From Armatimonadaceae bacterium (GTDB taxonomy: Bacteria > Armatimonadota > Armatimonadia > Armatimonadales > Armatimonadaceae), in NCBI GenBank assembly GCA_030447685.1, contig JAUJOK010000002.1:41270-74151 (forward strand): a stretch of DNA of 32,882 bases. Reading direction: 5' to 3'. Position 1 is the first letter of the stretch, and each line of letters opens with the position of its first letter. A program made the translations under genes and the position numbers. This document shows, in pieces, positions 1-7,847 of this stretch. Below the pieces are notes generated by a model. It had not been told where the DNA came from and did no database searches. It saw only the letters and a program-made list of their open reading frames with translations.

Positions 1-89
1 CACGCGCCGAGCGAACGTAGCCCTGCTTGCTCCCGATAACTGATTTCTTCCACCCCGTACTGTACCGGCATCACGGCCTTGTTGCAGAC

Positions 90-118
90 TTGCGTATCGG
101 TATGACTGAAGTTATACT
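90..118 (+). promoter_or_regulatory. Promoter of the mazEF-like pair, probably leaderless
   Basis: A TATACT -10 box lies at 113-118, with a weaker TTGCGT -35 box at 90-95 and a 17-bp spacer. The antitoxin ATG at 125 follows the -10 box by six bases, which is where transcription would be expected to begin. No Shine-Dalgarno sequence is possible, so the transcript would be leaderless. The -10 match is strong and the -35 match partial. Confidence 0.5.
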
Positions 119-124
119 GACCGT

Positions 125-364
125 ATGAAAACCGCCGTGTCTATCCCTGACCAACTCTTCGCGTCGGCGGATCGCTTCGCCCGGCGGCGCGGCATGTCAC
201 GCAGTGAGTTGTTTGCTGCCGCCCTTCGACACTACTTGCAGGAACATCAAGGCGAGGGAATTACCCAGCGGCTTGACGAGATTTATGGAGCAGAAGAGTC
301 CAGCACGCTCGAACCTGACCTCGTCCGCATGCAGGCGCGCTCGCTTGCGTCGAACGATTGGTGA
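125..364 (+). CDS. Ribbon-helix-helix antitoxin, MazE-like
   Basis: This 79-residue protein opens with a short beta strand (KTAVSIPDQLF) followed by two helices (residues about 11-40, including RRGMSRSELFAAALRHYL). That is the layout of a ribbon-helix-helix DNA-binding domain. The acidic C-terminal half is the part that normally wraps the toxin. The stop codon overlaps the start of a MazF/PemK toxin, which is the classic antitoxin-first arrangement. By family knowledge the protein neutralises the toxin and represses its own promoter. The assignment rests on fold pattern and neighbour, since RHH antitoxins share little sequence. Confidence 0.85.
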   Translation: MKTAVSIPDQLFASADRFARRRGMSRSELFAAALRHYLQEHQGEGITQRLDEIYGAEESSTLEPDLVRMQARSLASNDW

Positions 365-702
365 TTCAGCGCGGCGAGGTGTGGTGGGCCGAACTGCCTG
401 AACCCGCCGGTTCCGCGCCCGGTTATCGTCGCCCCGTCCTGATTGTGCAGGCCAATTCCTTTAACCGGAGCCGCATCCAGACGGTAGTTGCAGCGGTTCT
501 TACGACCAACTTGCGGCTGGCGGATGCGCCGGGAAACGTGCTTGTTACGGCGGAGCAGACGGGCTTGCCGAAAGATTCGGTTGTCAACGTATCGCAGATC
601 ATTACCATTGATAAGTCATTTCTTGTCGAGCAGGCAGGCGAGCTTGGCAGCAGCGAAATGGTTGAGGTAGAAGCAGGGCTTCGCATGATTCTGGCGCTGT
701 GA
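361..702 (+). CDS. mazF: MazF/PemK-family endoribonuclease toxin
   Basis: This is a type II toxin of the MazF/PemK/CcdB fold that cleaves mRNA at short sequence motifs. Family hallmarks are visible: IQRGEVWWAELPEPAGS at the N-terminus, the GYRRPVLIVQANSFN strand with its conserved Arg-Pro, then TVVAAVLTTNL and the VVNVSQIITIDKSFL segment. Length, about 113 residues, is normal. I prefer the GTG at 361, which makes a GTGA overlap with the antitoxin stop and suggests translational coupling. A TTG at 358 would add one residue. The gene looks intact. Confidence 0.92.
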   Translation: MIQRGEVWWAELPEPAGSAPGYRRPVLIVQANSFNRSRIQTVVAAVLTTNLRLADAPGNVLVTAEQTGLPKDSVVNVSQIITIDKSFLVEQAGELGSSEMVEVEAGLRMILAL

Positions 703-775
703 TGCGAATGCCCGGCGGCCCAACGCCGTCATCATCCTACGCCGCTTCTCGCAACATATGTGCCTCATTCGGGCA

Positions 776-1751
776 CTATGGTTTCCCGCGCTGGTTCAGG
801 TGGTCCTGGATGTGCTTTGCGGCCCGTGTCATGTCGTTGTCGTAAGTCCTCAGTGTGCCCTCCTTGGCTTGATCCATAGCAATTATTTTTCGTATCAGCC
901 ATCGAGCTTCCCGCTCCGCCTGCCGCGATGCTTCTCTGTTTCCATCCCGCCTGTGGACGCCGCTTAACCCCTCGTAGCACCGGGCCAGACAAAGGTACGC
1001 GAATGTGAAGTTGGGCTGGATACGCAGCGCCTTCCGGTAGAGCGTGATGCGGTCGTGGACGTGGCGGTAGGGTTCTTTCAAGGTGCCCATGACGAAAGGG
1101 TCGCTCCCCAGACCCATTCCAACCAGAATTGCAGCCTCGAAGGCGCGTCCGTCGAATGTAGCTGTACTAAACTTGAGCGATTTTAGATACGCCCCCGTAT
1201 GGAAGGGCGACCGTTGCTGGACCTCACGAACCCCCTGGTTGTACGCTGCAAGAGCTTCTTCCCGCAGGCCGGACAAATGGAGCAGGTGGGCCAGGTGAAA
1301 GACGCGGTAGCCCGTGTCAGGAAACACATACCAGGCTCCACCTTTCAATGTTCCGTCAGGGGCCACAGGAAAACGCAGTTCGTCTTGCGTGGGCAACGGG
1401 TAGAGAAGGTCACGGTATACCTGAATGGCTTGCTTGGTGCGCCCTGCCTGAATCAGCACGTCAGCAAGGCGCGTGTAGCCTTCATAAACGCGGGCTTGCT
1501 TTAATGAAGCGCGATATGCATCAACTGCCCCGCTCAGGTCACCTTTTTCCCGCAGCTTATCGCCGTGGTGGATAGAGTCACGGGCAGTGGCGACAGCGAC
1601 AACCTCCGGCGGTCTCATGCTGCTATCTACAGACAATCTCACCCCGGTCAGATAGTGGCCAGAGTTTTCCTGTCTGCGCCTTTGCAGCGGTGCAGGCAGT
1701 GAGAGAAAGGAACAACGCCAGCTTCGCGGCTGATGCAAAGGGAACGAACAT
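776..1751 (-). CDS. Secreted TPR-repeat protein, frameshifted near the N-terminus
   Basis: The C-terminal part contains TPR-like helix pairs, for example the stretches around GDKLREKGDLSGAVDAYR, TRLADVLIQAGRTKQAIQVYR and FAYLCLARCYEGL, so a protein-protein scaffold role is likely. The N-terminus of this frame is not credible. In another frame, an ATG at 1751 with a GAGG ribosome site five bases upstream encodes a good signal peptide (MFVPFASAAKLALFLSLTAC, then TAAKAQ). That frame hits a stop near 1625. The open frame is clean from about 1660 down to 776. The simplest reading is one exported protein of about 325 residues with a frameshift between about 1625 and 1680. AKA-Q fits signal peptidase I and LTAC could be a lipobox. 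Function is unknown. Confidence 0.65.
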
Positions 1752-1914
1752 AGAATCCTCGCTTGGTCACCAATTATGCCTTGGCAATGGGTTGTATGTG
1801 GCTGTTCTTCCTGCCCGCCACATTCACCTGCTGCCGAAAGTTTCTGTCTCTGATGTCGTTCCATTTTGAAGCCAGGCTGTGCGCGAATACCCCAGGCAGC
1901 GGAAGGCAGAAATG

Positions 1915-1943
1915 AAAACCCCCGGCACCGCGCCGGGGCTTTT
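1915..1943 (-). terminator. Bidirectional intrinsic terminator
   Basis: A perfect 7-bp GC stem (CCCCGGC at 1920-1926, GCCGGGG at 1932-1938) with a five-base loop is flanked by AAAA on the left and TTTT on the right. It sits 24 bases beyond the stop of the minus-strand fasciclin gene, so it probably ends that transcript. It could also work on the plus strand. Confidence 0.75.
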
Positions 1944-1966
1944 GCACAGGGTGCTTGCGTGCGCCT

Positions 1967-2490
1967 TTAGTGCTGCTTCATCTTGCCGTTCATCTTCATC
2001 TTGGCCTTGCCGCCGCCCGTGGGCATCAGCACCGTGTCGATGACGTGGATGACGCCGTTATCGGCCCGGATGTCGGTCTTGATGATTCGCGCGTTGTTCA
2101 CCATCGCGGGCTGCGGAAGGACGCGGACAGTCTTGCCCTGCACGGTCTTGACGTTCGCCGGACCCTTCATTCCCACCACCTGCGCGGCCAGGATTTTGCC
2201 CGGCACGACATGGTAGGTCAGCACAGAGGTAAGCGCGGCCCTATTGGCGAGTAGCGCCTGAGCTTGGCCTTCGGGATTTTGGCGAACGCGGCATTGGTCG
2301 GTGCGAACACGGTGAAGGGGCCTTTGCCCTTCAGCGTCTCCACCAGACCGGCTGCCTTGACCGCCGTTACCAGGGTCGAGAACTGCGGGTCGCTCATGGC
2401 GACATCCACGATGTCCTGGGCCTGCGCCGCCCGCGCCGCAAAAAGCGACGTGACGAATACGGCGGCGGCAATTGAAACGAACTTTTTCAT
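1967..2490 (-). CDS. Secreted fasciclin (FAS1) domain protein, frameshifted
   Basis: The start at 2490 gives a classical signal peptide ([20 protein letters not shown], then AAQAQ) followed by one FAS1 domain. Visible FAS1 marks are [16 protein letters not shown], the [17 protein letters not shown] motif, the YHVVPGK box, and the C-terminal [21 protein letters not shown] strand. The domain is split: the first half reads in one frame to about 2260 and the second half in another. Restoring one base near 2260 (CTC-AG to CTCNAG) joins them as [22 protein letters not shown], the normal spacing. Such small secreted FAS1 proteins are adhesion or surface proteins of mostly unknown role. The tail is Lys/Met-rich ([13 protein letters not shown]), which is common in bacterial members. 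Confidence 0.85.
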
Positions 2491-2559
2491 AACTAACAGA
2501 TACCTGTCTAAGTGGCGCTGTTGCGCCTGTCTCATCGCTTATAACCACGCCGCGCCGAT

Positions 2560-2964
2560 TTAGTGCCCGTTAATTTTGGGCGGTGTCTCCGTCCGGGCTT
2601 CGGGGTTTCCTTCTGTCTGCGTTAAACGGCGAAGCGCCAGAAGCTCCAGCAGGTGCGCCTGGTCTTTGGGCCGGTTCGCGGCGCGTTTCATGGCAATCAG
2701 GTCATCCAGCGAGGCGACACGTATAGAAAGTCCGTCAATGTCCATTTCAACCGAGTGTTCCACAGACTTTCAAACGAATCCATGCCCGCCACTTCGCCAA
2801 GAAGATCAACATCACCGATGTCGGTTTCTAAAGTAAGTTTAGCGTGTTCCGAAACGTCCTCGCATCCAGCACAAAGGGCACCCGCCGCCCACGACGACAA
2901 AGCGTACCTGAGCGTCGTTCAGCATTTCCAGAACAGCGCGAAAATCAATTCCGTGTTCGGGCAT
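2560..2964 (-). pseudogene. Nucleotidyltransferase-like gene remnant (AbiEii/DUF6036-like)
   Basis: Pieces of one protein lie in successive frames: MPEHGIDFRAVLEMLNDAQV...RFVVVGG from 2964, then VPFVLDARTFRNTLN, then LTLETDIGDVDLLGEVAGM, then VEHSVEMDIDGLSIRVASLD and DLIAMKRAANRPKDQAHLLE to the stop at 2560. Order and motifs match small predicted nucleotidyltransferases that read GG...FVLDA..LRN.LNFTLETDLGDIDLLGE...DLI.AKRAAGRPKD. Each later joint is repaired by one missing base (near 2835 and 2762). However, roughly 50 residues carrying the usual catalytic Asp pair are absent after VVVGG, so this copy is probably dead even if the frameshifts are sequencing errors. Its start overlaps the upstream partner gene by 20 bases. 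Confidence 0.7.
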
Positions 2965-3169
2965 TTTGCACCTTGGGGAAGGAGTTAACTGCCTGCTGCA
3001 AACGGGCAAGCCGCTCTGCCGGTGTCAGGCGAAGGTTACGGCGCAGCAGGGAAAGATCAATGCCGTTTTCGTCCTGGTCGCCGTAGCCGCGTGTATAGGC
3101 TTGCAGTTTTGCCCATTGTTCTTCGGTCATACCGCCCTGGTTTTCCGGGTCTTCTTCTTCCGTTGTCAT
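2945..3169 (-). CDS. Small conserved protein paired with a nucleotidyltransferase
   Basis: This 74-residue acidic-then-basic protein begins MTTEEEDPENQGGMTEEQWA and ends with the helix IDLSLLRRNLRLTPAERLAR followed by LQQAVN. From memory, small proteins with the L.LTP.ERL..L motif often precede genes of the nucleotidyltransferase type seen just downstream. The two open frames overlap here, which supports a functional pair, possibly toxin-antitoxin-like. The ATG at 3169 is preferred because the much longer frame extending upstream runs antisense to the universal stress gene. It lies 53 bases downstream of that gene and may share its transcript. No biochemical function is assigned. Confidence 0.65.
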   Translation of the reverse strand: MTTEEEDPENQGGMTEEQWAKLQAYTRGYGDQDENGIDLSLLRRNLRLTPAERLARLQQAVNSFPKVQNARTRN

Positions 3170-3222
3170 TGCTGTTGTCCTCGAAAAAGAATCTTTGGGC
3201 GCTAAGCTCTGCGCTGGTCGCG

Positions 3223-4053
3223 TTACTTCACCACCAGCACCGAGCAGGGCGCGTGGCGCATTGCCTTTTCGGAAACACTGCCGAGCAGGAAGCGGTCTAT
3301 GCCGGTCAGCCCCTGCGAGCCGACCACCAGCAGATCGGCGTGCCACGTTTGCGCCGCCTCGATAAGGCCGGACGCCGGTTCGTCTTCGCGTACCTCGGTG
3401 GTGACGCGCTTGCCGCTGCCTTCCAGTGTCGCCGCGGTTTCTTTTAGCTGACGGTGCGCCGTGTCCTTTTCCTGCTCCGTGAGAAGCGCTATCTGCTCCG
3501 TCATAGCCGGTATCTGTGCCATGCGCGAGGCAAAAACGGCTTCGTGGGGCGTGACAACGGTGACGAGGCGCAGTTCGCATACGGAGGGCAGGGGAAGAGT
3601 TTGAAGCCATGTCGCCGCCCGCAGCGCGCAGTCGGAGCCGTCCATCCCCAGCAGAATCCTGTCCAGCAGCGTTCCCTGAAGAGGGCGTGCCAGAAGAACG
3701 GGGCACGGAGCATATTGCGTCACGCGCTCGGCGACGCTGCCGGTCAGGAAGCGTTCCACAGCGGAGCGGCCCCGCGTACCCACAACCACCAGGTCTGCCG
3801 CCAGATCGTTTGCTTCGTCCAGAATCTCTGATACGGTATGGCCTCGCCGCAGGGTCGTGGTGATACCGGCGGCACAGCCTTGCAGTGCGTCGCGGGCGGC
3901 GGCAAGCGCCGTCTGCTCCTCCGCTTCCTCCTCGCCCCTGTCCTGAACAGCCAGTATCTGTATCTGGGACGTGCTGTCCAGGGCGAGCGCCCCCAGAAGC
4001 GCGGCCCCTGCCAGCGCCCCTTCCGAGCCGTCCGTAGCGTAAAGAATCTTCAT
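3223..4053 (-). CDS. Tandem universal stress protein (UspA family)
   Basis: Two Usp domains are fused in about 276 residues. The first begins MKILYATDGSEGALAGAALL. The second begins DRILLGMDGSDCALRAATWL. Both keep the ATP-binding signature G-2x-G-9x-G(S/T): GTRGRSAVERFLTGS in the first and GSQGLTGIDRFLLGS in the second, so both domains should bind ATP. The ATG at 4053 is chosen over one 11 codons upstream because it opens directly on the Usp strand and has GGGAG about seven bases upstream. Such tandem Usps are cytosolic stress proteins of uncertain mechanism. A TTGACA at 4127-4132 and a TACAAT at 4088-4093, both on the minus strand, are possible promoter parts, though they are not spaced as one promoter. 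Confidence 0.93.
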   Translation of the reverse strand: MKILYATDGSEGALAGAALLGALALDSTSQIQILAVQDRGEEEAEEQTALAAARDALQGCAAGITTTLRRGHTVSEILDEANDLAADLVVVGTRGRSAVERFLTGSVAERVTQYAPCPVLLARPLQGTLLDRILLGMDGSDCALRAATWLQTLPLPSVCELRLVTVVTPHEAVFASRMAQIPAMTEQIALLTEQEKDTAHRQLKETAATLEGSGKRVTTEVREDEPASGLIEAAQTWHADLLVVGSQGLTGIDRFLLGSVSEKAMRHAPCSVLVVK

Positions 4054-4151
4054 CGCATCTCCCGGTTTTATGAACTTGCCTGCCAAAATTGTACCCTCCT
4101 ACTTATCCTGAAGACAGTACCAGGCTTGTCAAACGTTCGGATGTGTGCTAT

Positions 4152-4157
4152 TATAAT
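4152..4157 (+). promoter_or_regulatory. -10 box of the tRNA-Ala promoter
   Basis: A consensus TATAAT lies 14 bases upstream of the mature tRNA 5' end. No good -35 sits at 17 bp. A TTGTCA at 4126-4131 would need a 20-bp spacer, and it overlaps a minus-strand TTGACA facing the universal stress gene. Confidence 0.6.
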
Positions 4158-4171
4158 GCACAGCATCGCGT

Positions 4172-4247
4172 GGGGGATTAGCTCAGCTGGGAGAGCGCTT
4201 CAATGGCATTGAAGAGGTCAGCGGTTCGATCCCGCTATCCTCCACCA
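4172..4247 (+). tRNA. tRNA-Ala, anticodon GGC, CCA encoded
   Basis: This is a 76-base cloverleaf. The acceptor arm GGGGGAT pairs with ATCCTCC, with one G-U pair, and is followed by A and then an encoded CCA. The D-arm is GCTC-AGCTGGGA-GAGC. The anticodon stem CTTCA/TGAAG encloses the loop ATGGCAT, giving anticodon GGC, which reads Ala GCC and GCU codons. The T-arm AGCGG-TTCGATC-CCGCT is standard. No tRNA fragment or direct repeat marking an integrated element was seen at its 3' end. Confidence 0.97.
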
Positions 4248-4623
4248 ACCCACCCCAAACCCCGGTACGATTCCGCACCGATAAAGGAATACTGCGGCAG
4301 ACAACGACGTGGGAAGGCCACATACGACCCTTCTGTTCTGGTTCCGGCGTGCTGTCCTCCTCGATGACAGCCGTGCGCTGACCGCCGTCGCCCCCGCCGC
4401 TTCCGTTTTCCCGTCGTTTCGGCTGTTTGTTTCCGCCCGGTTGTTTTCTATGTTCCGTCCACCCGCTTTTGCCGTGTGCGCTGCCGTCTCACCGTGGCGC
4501 GCCGGGGAACTGGCGGCGGGAGACGCTTCTTTAACCCGATCTCATCCTGTGGGGAGACGCACCAGAAGAGATGACGACGCGGGCGTTTCACCGGCGTCAG
4601 GAAGGTAAGGATTAGCAGCAGCA
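4248..4623. other. Intergenic region without a recognised gene
   Basis: These 376 bases follow the tRNA. I see no credible ORF on either strand and no clear terminator with a T-run. The 99-codon plus-strand frame within it has no recognisable domain and an untypical composition. Confidence 0.5.
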
Positions 4624-5400
4624 ATGCCGATAAAAAGCCAAAATCTCCCGTGCGCGGCGCGGCGCTCAGCGTGGAGTATCGCCGTTTTTGCGCTCGTTCT
4701 GGCGCTGCTGCTGCTGCTGGGCGCGGCGCGGCAGGGGGCGGCGCAGGTTCCCGGCGGTACGCGGCCCGATGTGCAGATAGTGGTCATGGGGCATCCTACC
4801 GGGCAATGGGCGGTTTCGGTGGTTTACCCCCGCGTGGTGTCCAAAGCGGTGATGCAAAATCACCTGAAGCGTCTGCTTGCGGTTTCCGGGTGGAAAGCAA
4901 GCGGCAAGCCGGAGTTCGAAACGCGTGGAATCCGTAAGAACGACGGCAGGCGCATCGACCGGGCCGGAGCCACCGACCCGCCGATGTCCAGCGTCACGTT
5001 TTTGACCGCCTCTCCAGTCGTGGACTGGCAGAACTCGGTGCTGCCTGTGGAGCCTTTCGCGCGGGCGTTCCGCGACCTGAACCGCGTATATGTCACCTTT
5101 TTCGTGCCGGGGCGGTTCCCGTTCCGGGGCCTGCGCCGCCATTCCGACCAGAACCTCGATGTGGCGCTTACCGAGGACGGTGGAGCGTACACCTACATTC
5201 TGAACATTAAAAATCACAATCTGGAAGCGCTCGACCTTCCGCGCTTCCAGGTGACCGTGCCGCCTGAGAAGGTGCGAAGCGCCTCCGTGCCGAAGAAGGC
5301 AGAGACGCAGCGCCTGGTGGGCACCGCGCTGGTGGTGCTTCTGGCGGCGGTGGCTGGATCGCTGATGTATGTGTGGGCCAACCGGTGGTCCGCGCGCTGA
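4624..5400 (+). CDS. Exported or membrane-anchored protein of unknown function
   Basis: This 258-residue protein has an N-terminal hydrophobic segment (residues about 18-40, SIAVFALVLALLLLLGAAR), usable as a signal peptide ending near GAAQ. It has a C-terminal membrane helix (about 230-250, LVGTALVVLLAAVAGSLMYV) followed by a short positive tail. The roughly 190 residues between would be outside the cytoplasm. They include VVDWQNSVLPVEPFARAFRD, the aromatic strand NRVYVTFFVPGRFPF, and a polar strand GAYTYILNIKNHNLEALDLP. I recognise no family. It lies 64 bases upstream of pilT on the same strand, so a role near the pilus machinery is possible but unsupported. Confidence 0.75.
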   Translation: MPIKSQNLPCAARRSAWSIAVFALVLALLLLLGAARQGAAQVPGGTRPDVQIVVMGHPTGQWAVSVVYPRVVSKAVMQNHLKRLLAVSGWKASGKPEFETRGIRKNDGRRIDRAGATDPPMSSVTFLTASPVVDWQNSVLPVEPFARAFRDLNRVYVTFFVPGRFPFRGLRRHSDQNLDVALTEDGGAYTYILNIKNHNLEALDLPRFQVTVPPEKVRSASVPKKAETQRLVGTALVVLLAAVAGSLMYVWANRWSAR

Positions 5401-5464
5401 CAAGAAGAGGTGACAGCGGCAGCGGCTGAGGGGTAGAAGGGGATAGAAAGGATACGGCTTTACG

Positions 5465-6532
5465 ATGGATTTGCGCGAACTGGTGGCGATGGCCGCGGAA
5501 AAGAAGGCCTCGGACATCTTTATCAAAGAGGGCGCTCCGCCGATGCTGCGTGTCCACGGACGCATCACGCCGACCGAAGGCTATGAGCGGATGACCGGCG
5601 ACGACACGCGCAAGCTGGCCTACTCGGTCATGAGCCACGAGCAGATCGGGCGCTTCGAGCACCGCCACGAGCTGGACCTGGCCTTTACCGTCGAGGATGT
5701 CACCCGCGTGCGCGCCAACATCTACCAGCAGCGCGGCACCATGGGCATGGTCTGCCGGCTGATTCCCTTGAAAATATATTCCCTGGATCAACTGGGCATG
5801 CCGCCGGTAATCGCCGAGCTTGCGGGGGCGCGGCAGGGGCTTATCCTGGTGACCGGGCCGACCGGTTCAGGCAAGTCCACGACGATGGCGGCGATGCTCG
5901 ACATGATCAACCAGACACGCCGCTGTAATGTGGTCACCATCGAGGACCCCATCGAGTTCGTCCACCCCGACAAGCAGAGCATCATCTCGCAGCGTGAGAT
6001 CGGTCTGGATACGGACTCGTTCACGGACGCCCTCAAATATGTCGTGCGCCAGAACCCGGACGTTATTCTGATCGGTGAGATGCGCGACATCGAAACGATG
6101 AACGTCGCCCTGCAGGCGTCGGAAACCGGCCACCTTGTCTTCTCGTCCGTCCACACCGCCAGCGCCTCGGAAACCCTGGACCGCATCATCAACCTGTTCC
6201 CGCCGCACGACAAGCCCCAGCTTTGTATGCGTATGGCGAACTCCCTGCGCGGCGTCGTTTCGCAGAAGCTGCTGCCCCGCAGAGACACCGAAGGCCGTGT
6301 CGCCGCACTTGAGATCATGATCGCCACGCCCACGGTCGCCAAGCTGATCGAGGAGGGGCGCAGCGGCAATATCTACACCGCCATTCAGGAGGGCAACTTC
6401 TGGGGAATGCAGACAATGAACCAGTGCCTGGTGAAATACTTCCGCGCCGGACTCATTTCAGAAGAGGATGCGATGATGGCGGCGGGTAATATCACCGAAC
6501 TCAAGCAGATGATTCGCCGTCCCAACGCATGA
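5465..6532 (+). CDS. pilT: Type IV pilus retraction ATPase PilT
   Basis: This is the hexameric cytoplasmic motor that depolymerises type IV pili for twitching motility. The length of 355 residues is normal. The N-terminal PAS-like domain begins DLRELVAMAAEKKASDIFIK. Walker A is GPTGSGKST at residues 131-139. The Asp box follows at VVTIEDPIEFVH, Walker B is NPDVILIGEMRD, and the His box is ASETGHLVFSSVHTASA. The C-terminal domain carries the TPTVAKLIEEG segment. No other pilus gene is in the window. The stop overlaps the start of the next gene (ATGA), so the two are probably co-transcribed although functionally unrelated. Confidence 0.97.
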   Translation: MDLRELVAMAAEKKASDIFIKEGAPPMLRVHGRITPTEGYERMTGDDTRKLAYSVMSHEQIGRFEHRHELDLAFTVEDVTRVRANIYQQRGTMGMVCRLIPLKIYSLDQLGMPPVIAELAGARQGLILVTGPTGSGKSTTMAAMLDMINQTRRCNVVTIEDPIEFVHPDKQSIISQREIGLDTDSFTDALKYVVRQNPDVILIGEMRDIETMNVALQASETGHLVFSSVHTASASETLDRIINLFPPHDKPQLCMRMANSLRGVVSQKLLPRRDTEGRVAALEIMIATPTVAKLIEEGRSGNIYTAIQEGNFWGMQTMNQCLVKYFRAGLISEEDAMMAAGNITELKQMIRRPNA

Positions 6533-7734
6533 CAAAAATGACCGTTACCCCCGAAGAACTGCATGCCCGTATCGCCGATGTTCTGCCGCAGGTCGTCGCG
6601 CTGCGCCATGACCTCCATGCCCACCCGGAGCTAAGCGGGCAGGAGGAGCGTACGGCGCGTATCGTCAGCGAAACGCTCCAGCGCCACGACATCCCGCACG
6701 AAACCCACGTCGGCGGCACGCACGGCATCGTCGCCACTATCGAGGGCGCGGGAGAAGCGCCCGGCAATGGGCCGCTGCGGACATTCGCGCTGCGCGGCGA
6801 TATGGACGCCCTCCCGATTGTGGAGGAGAACGAGGTTCCCTACCGCAGCACCGTTCCCGGCGTCATGCACGCCTGCGGCCACGACGGGCACACCGCCAAC
6901 GTGATGGGCGCGGCGCTGGTGCTCAGCGGCCTGCGCTCCAAGCTGCCGGGCCGGGTCCGCCTGATCTTCCAGCCCGCCGAGGAGACGGTTTCCGGCGCGG
7001 ACGCTCTGGTGGATGCCGGGGTAGTGGACGATGTGGACGCTATCCTGATGCTGCACGGCTGGCCCAATCTGCCGGTCGGGCAGATCGGCGTCCGCAGCGG
7101 CCCGGCGATGGCCTCTTCGGACAGCTTTACCCTCCGGATTCGCGGCAAAGGCGGCCACGGCGCGTATCCTCACGACACCATCGATCCCATCCTGGTCGGG
7201 GCGCAGGTGGTCAATGCGCTGCAAACCGTCGTGTCACGCGAAATATCTCCGGTCGCGCCTGCCGTTGTCAGCGTCACCACATTTCATGCGGGCACGGCCA
7301 AAAACATCATTCCCTCGGAAGCGGAGCTTTCCGGCACCGTGCGCGCCCTCGACCCGGTTCTGCGCGCGAGCATGGCCGAGCGTCTGGAGCGCATTATCGC
7401 CGGGGTGTGCGCTGCCCTGCGCGCCGAGTACGACTTCGACTACCACTACGGCACGCCCGTCACCGTCAACGACGCCAACGTAACCGATCTGGTGCGGACG
7501 GTTGGGCGCGATCTGCTCGGCCCGCAAAACGTCATCGAGCTTGCCGAGCCGACGATGGGCGCGGAGGACTTCGCCTACTATCTGCAAAAAGTGCCCGGCG
7601 CGATGTTCCGCCTCGGCACCGGCTGCGATTACCTGCTCCACACGCCCCGCTACGATTTCGGCGATGCGCCGCTCGCCCACGGCATCGCCGTCATGGTCGG
7701 AGCCGCGCACCGCTATCTATCCACCGCCAGTTAA
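6529..7734 (+). CDS. M20 family metallo-amidohydrolase
   Basis: This 401-residue zinc-dependent amidohydrolase is of the IAA-amino acid / hippurate / N-acyl-amino acid hydrolase group. Metal-site motifs are all present: RGDMDALPI, MHACGHDGHTA, the catalytic-Glu segment LIFQPAEETVSGA, GHGAYPHDTIDPI in the lid region, and MGAEDFAYYLQKVPGA near the C-terminus. It releases an amino acid from an N-acyl or N-aryl conjugate. The actual substrate cannot be read from sequence. It begins inside the stop of pilT (ATGA), which implies coupled translation. The gene is intact. Confidence 0.95.
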   Translation: MTKMTVTPEELHARIADVLPQVVALRHDLHAHPELSGQEERTARIVSETLQRHDIPHETHVGGTHGIVATIEGAGEAPGNGPLRTFALRGDMDALPIVEENEVPYRSTVPGVMHACGHDGHTANVMGAALVLSGLRSKLPGRVRLIFQPAEETVSGADALVDAGVVDDVDAILMLHGWPNLPVGQIGVRSGPAMASSDSFTLRIRGKGGHGAYPHDTIDPILVGAQVVNALQTVVSREISPVAPAVVSVTTFHAGTAKNIIPSEAELSGTVRALDPVLRASMAERLERIIAGVCAALRAEYDFDYHYGTPVTVNDANVTDLVRTVGRDLLGPQNVIELAEPTMGAEDFAYYLQKVPGAMFRLGTGCDYLLHTPRYDFGDAPLAHGIAVMVGAAHRYLSTAS

Positions 7735-7805
7735 CGCACGCCCTGGGCACACTGGATACTGTCAGAGGCGGAGATGCATTTCGGTAATCAATACCAAATG
7801 GCCGG

Positions 7806-7841
7806 ATTATGCCGAAGTGGAGCCGAAATTTTCGGCATAAT
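7806..7841. repeat. 11-bp perfect inverted repeat beside the cassette boundary
   Basis: ATTATGCCGAA at 7806-7816 is matched by TTCGGCATAAT at 7831-7841. A second, overlapping palindrome (GCCGAAA at 7822-7828, TTTCGGC at 7830-7836) shares the right arm, so two alternative folds are possible. It ends six bases before the GTTAGG boundary of the inserted cassette. No T-run follows, so it is not a typical terminator. It may belong to the insertion target or an attI-like site. Confidence 0.7.
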
Positions 7842-7847
7842 AACAAG

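Noticed and set aside
1..71. Minus-strand frame from an ATG at 71 running off the window edge
   Set aside because: Only 23 codons are visible and no motif or ribosome site supports it. It could be a real gene divergent from mazEF, but the evidence is too thin.
2945..3706. Long 253-codon version of the small partner gene
   Set aside because: All but the last 74 codons are antisense-like out-of-frame reading of the universal stress gene on the same strand. The internal ATG at 3169 fits the intergenic gap.
4248..4623. Integrated element at the tRNA-Ala gene
   Set aside because: No integrase, no repeated tRNA 3' end and no composition change was seen downstream.
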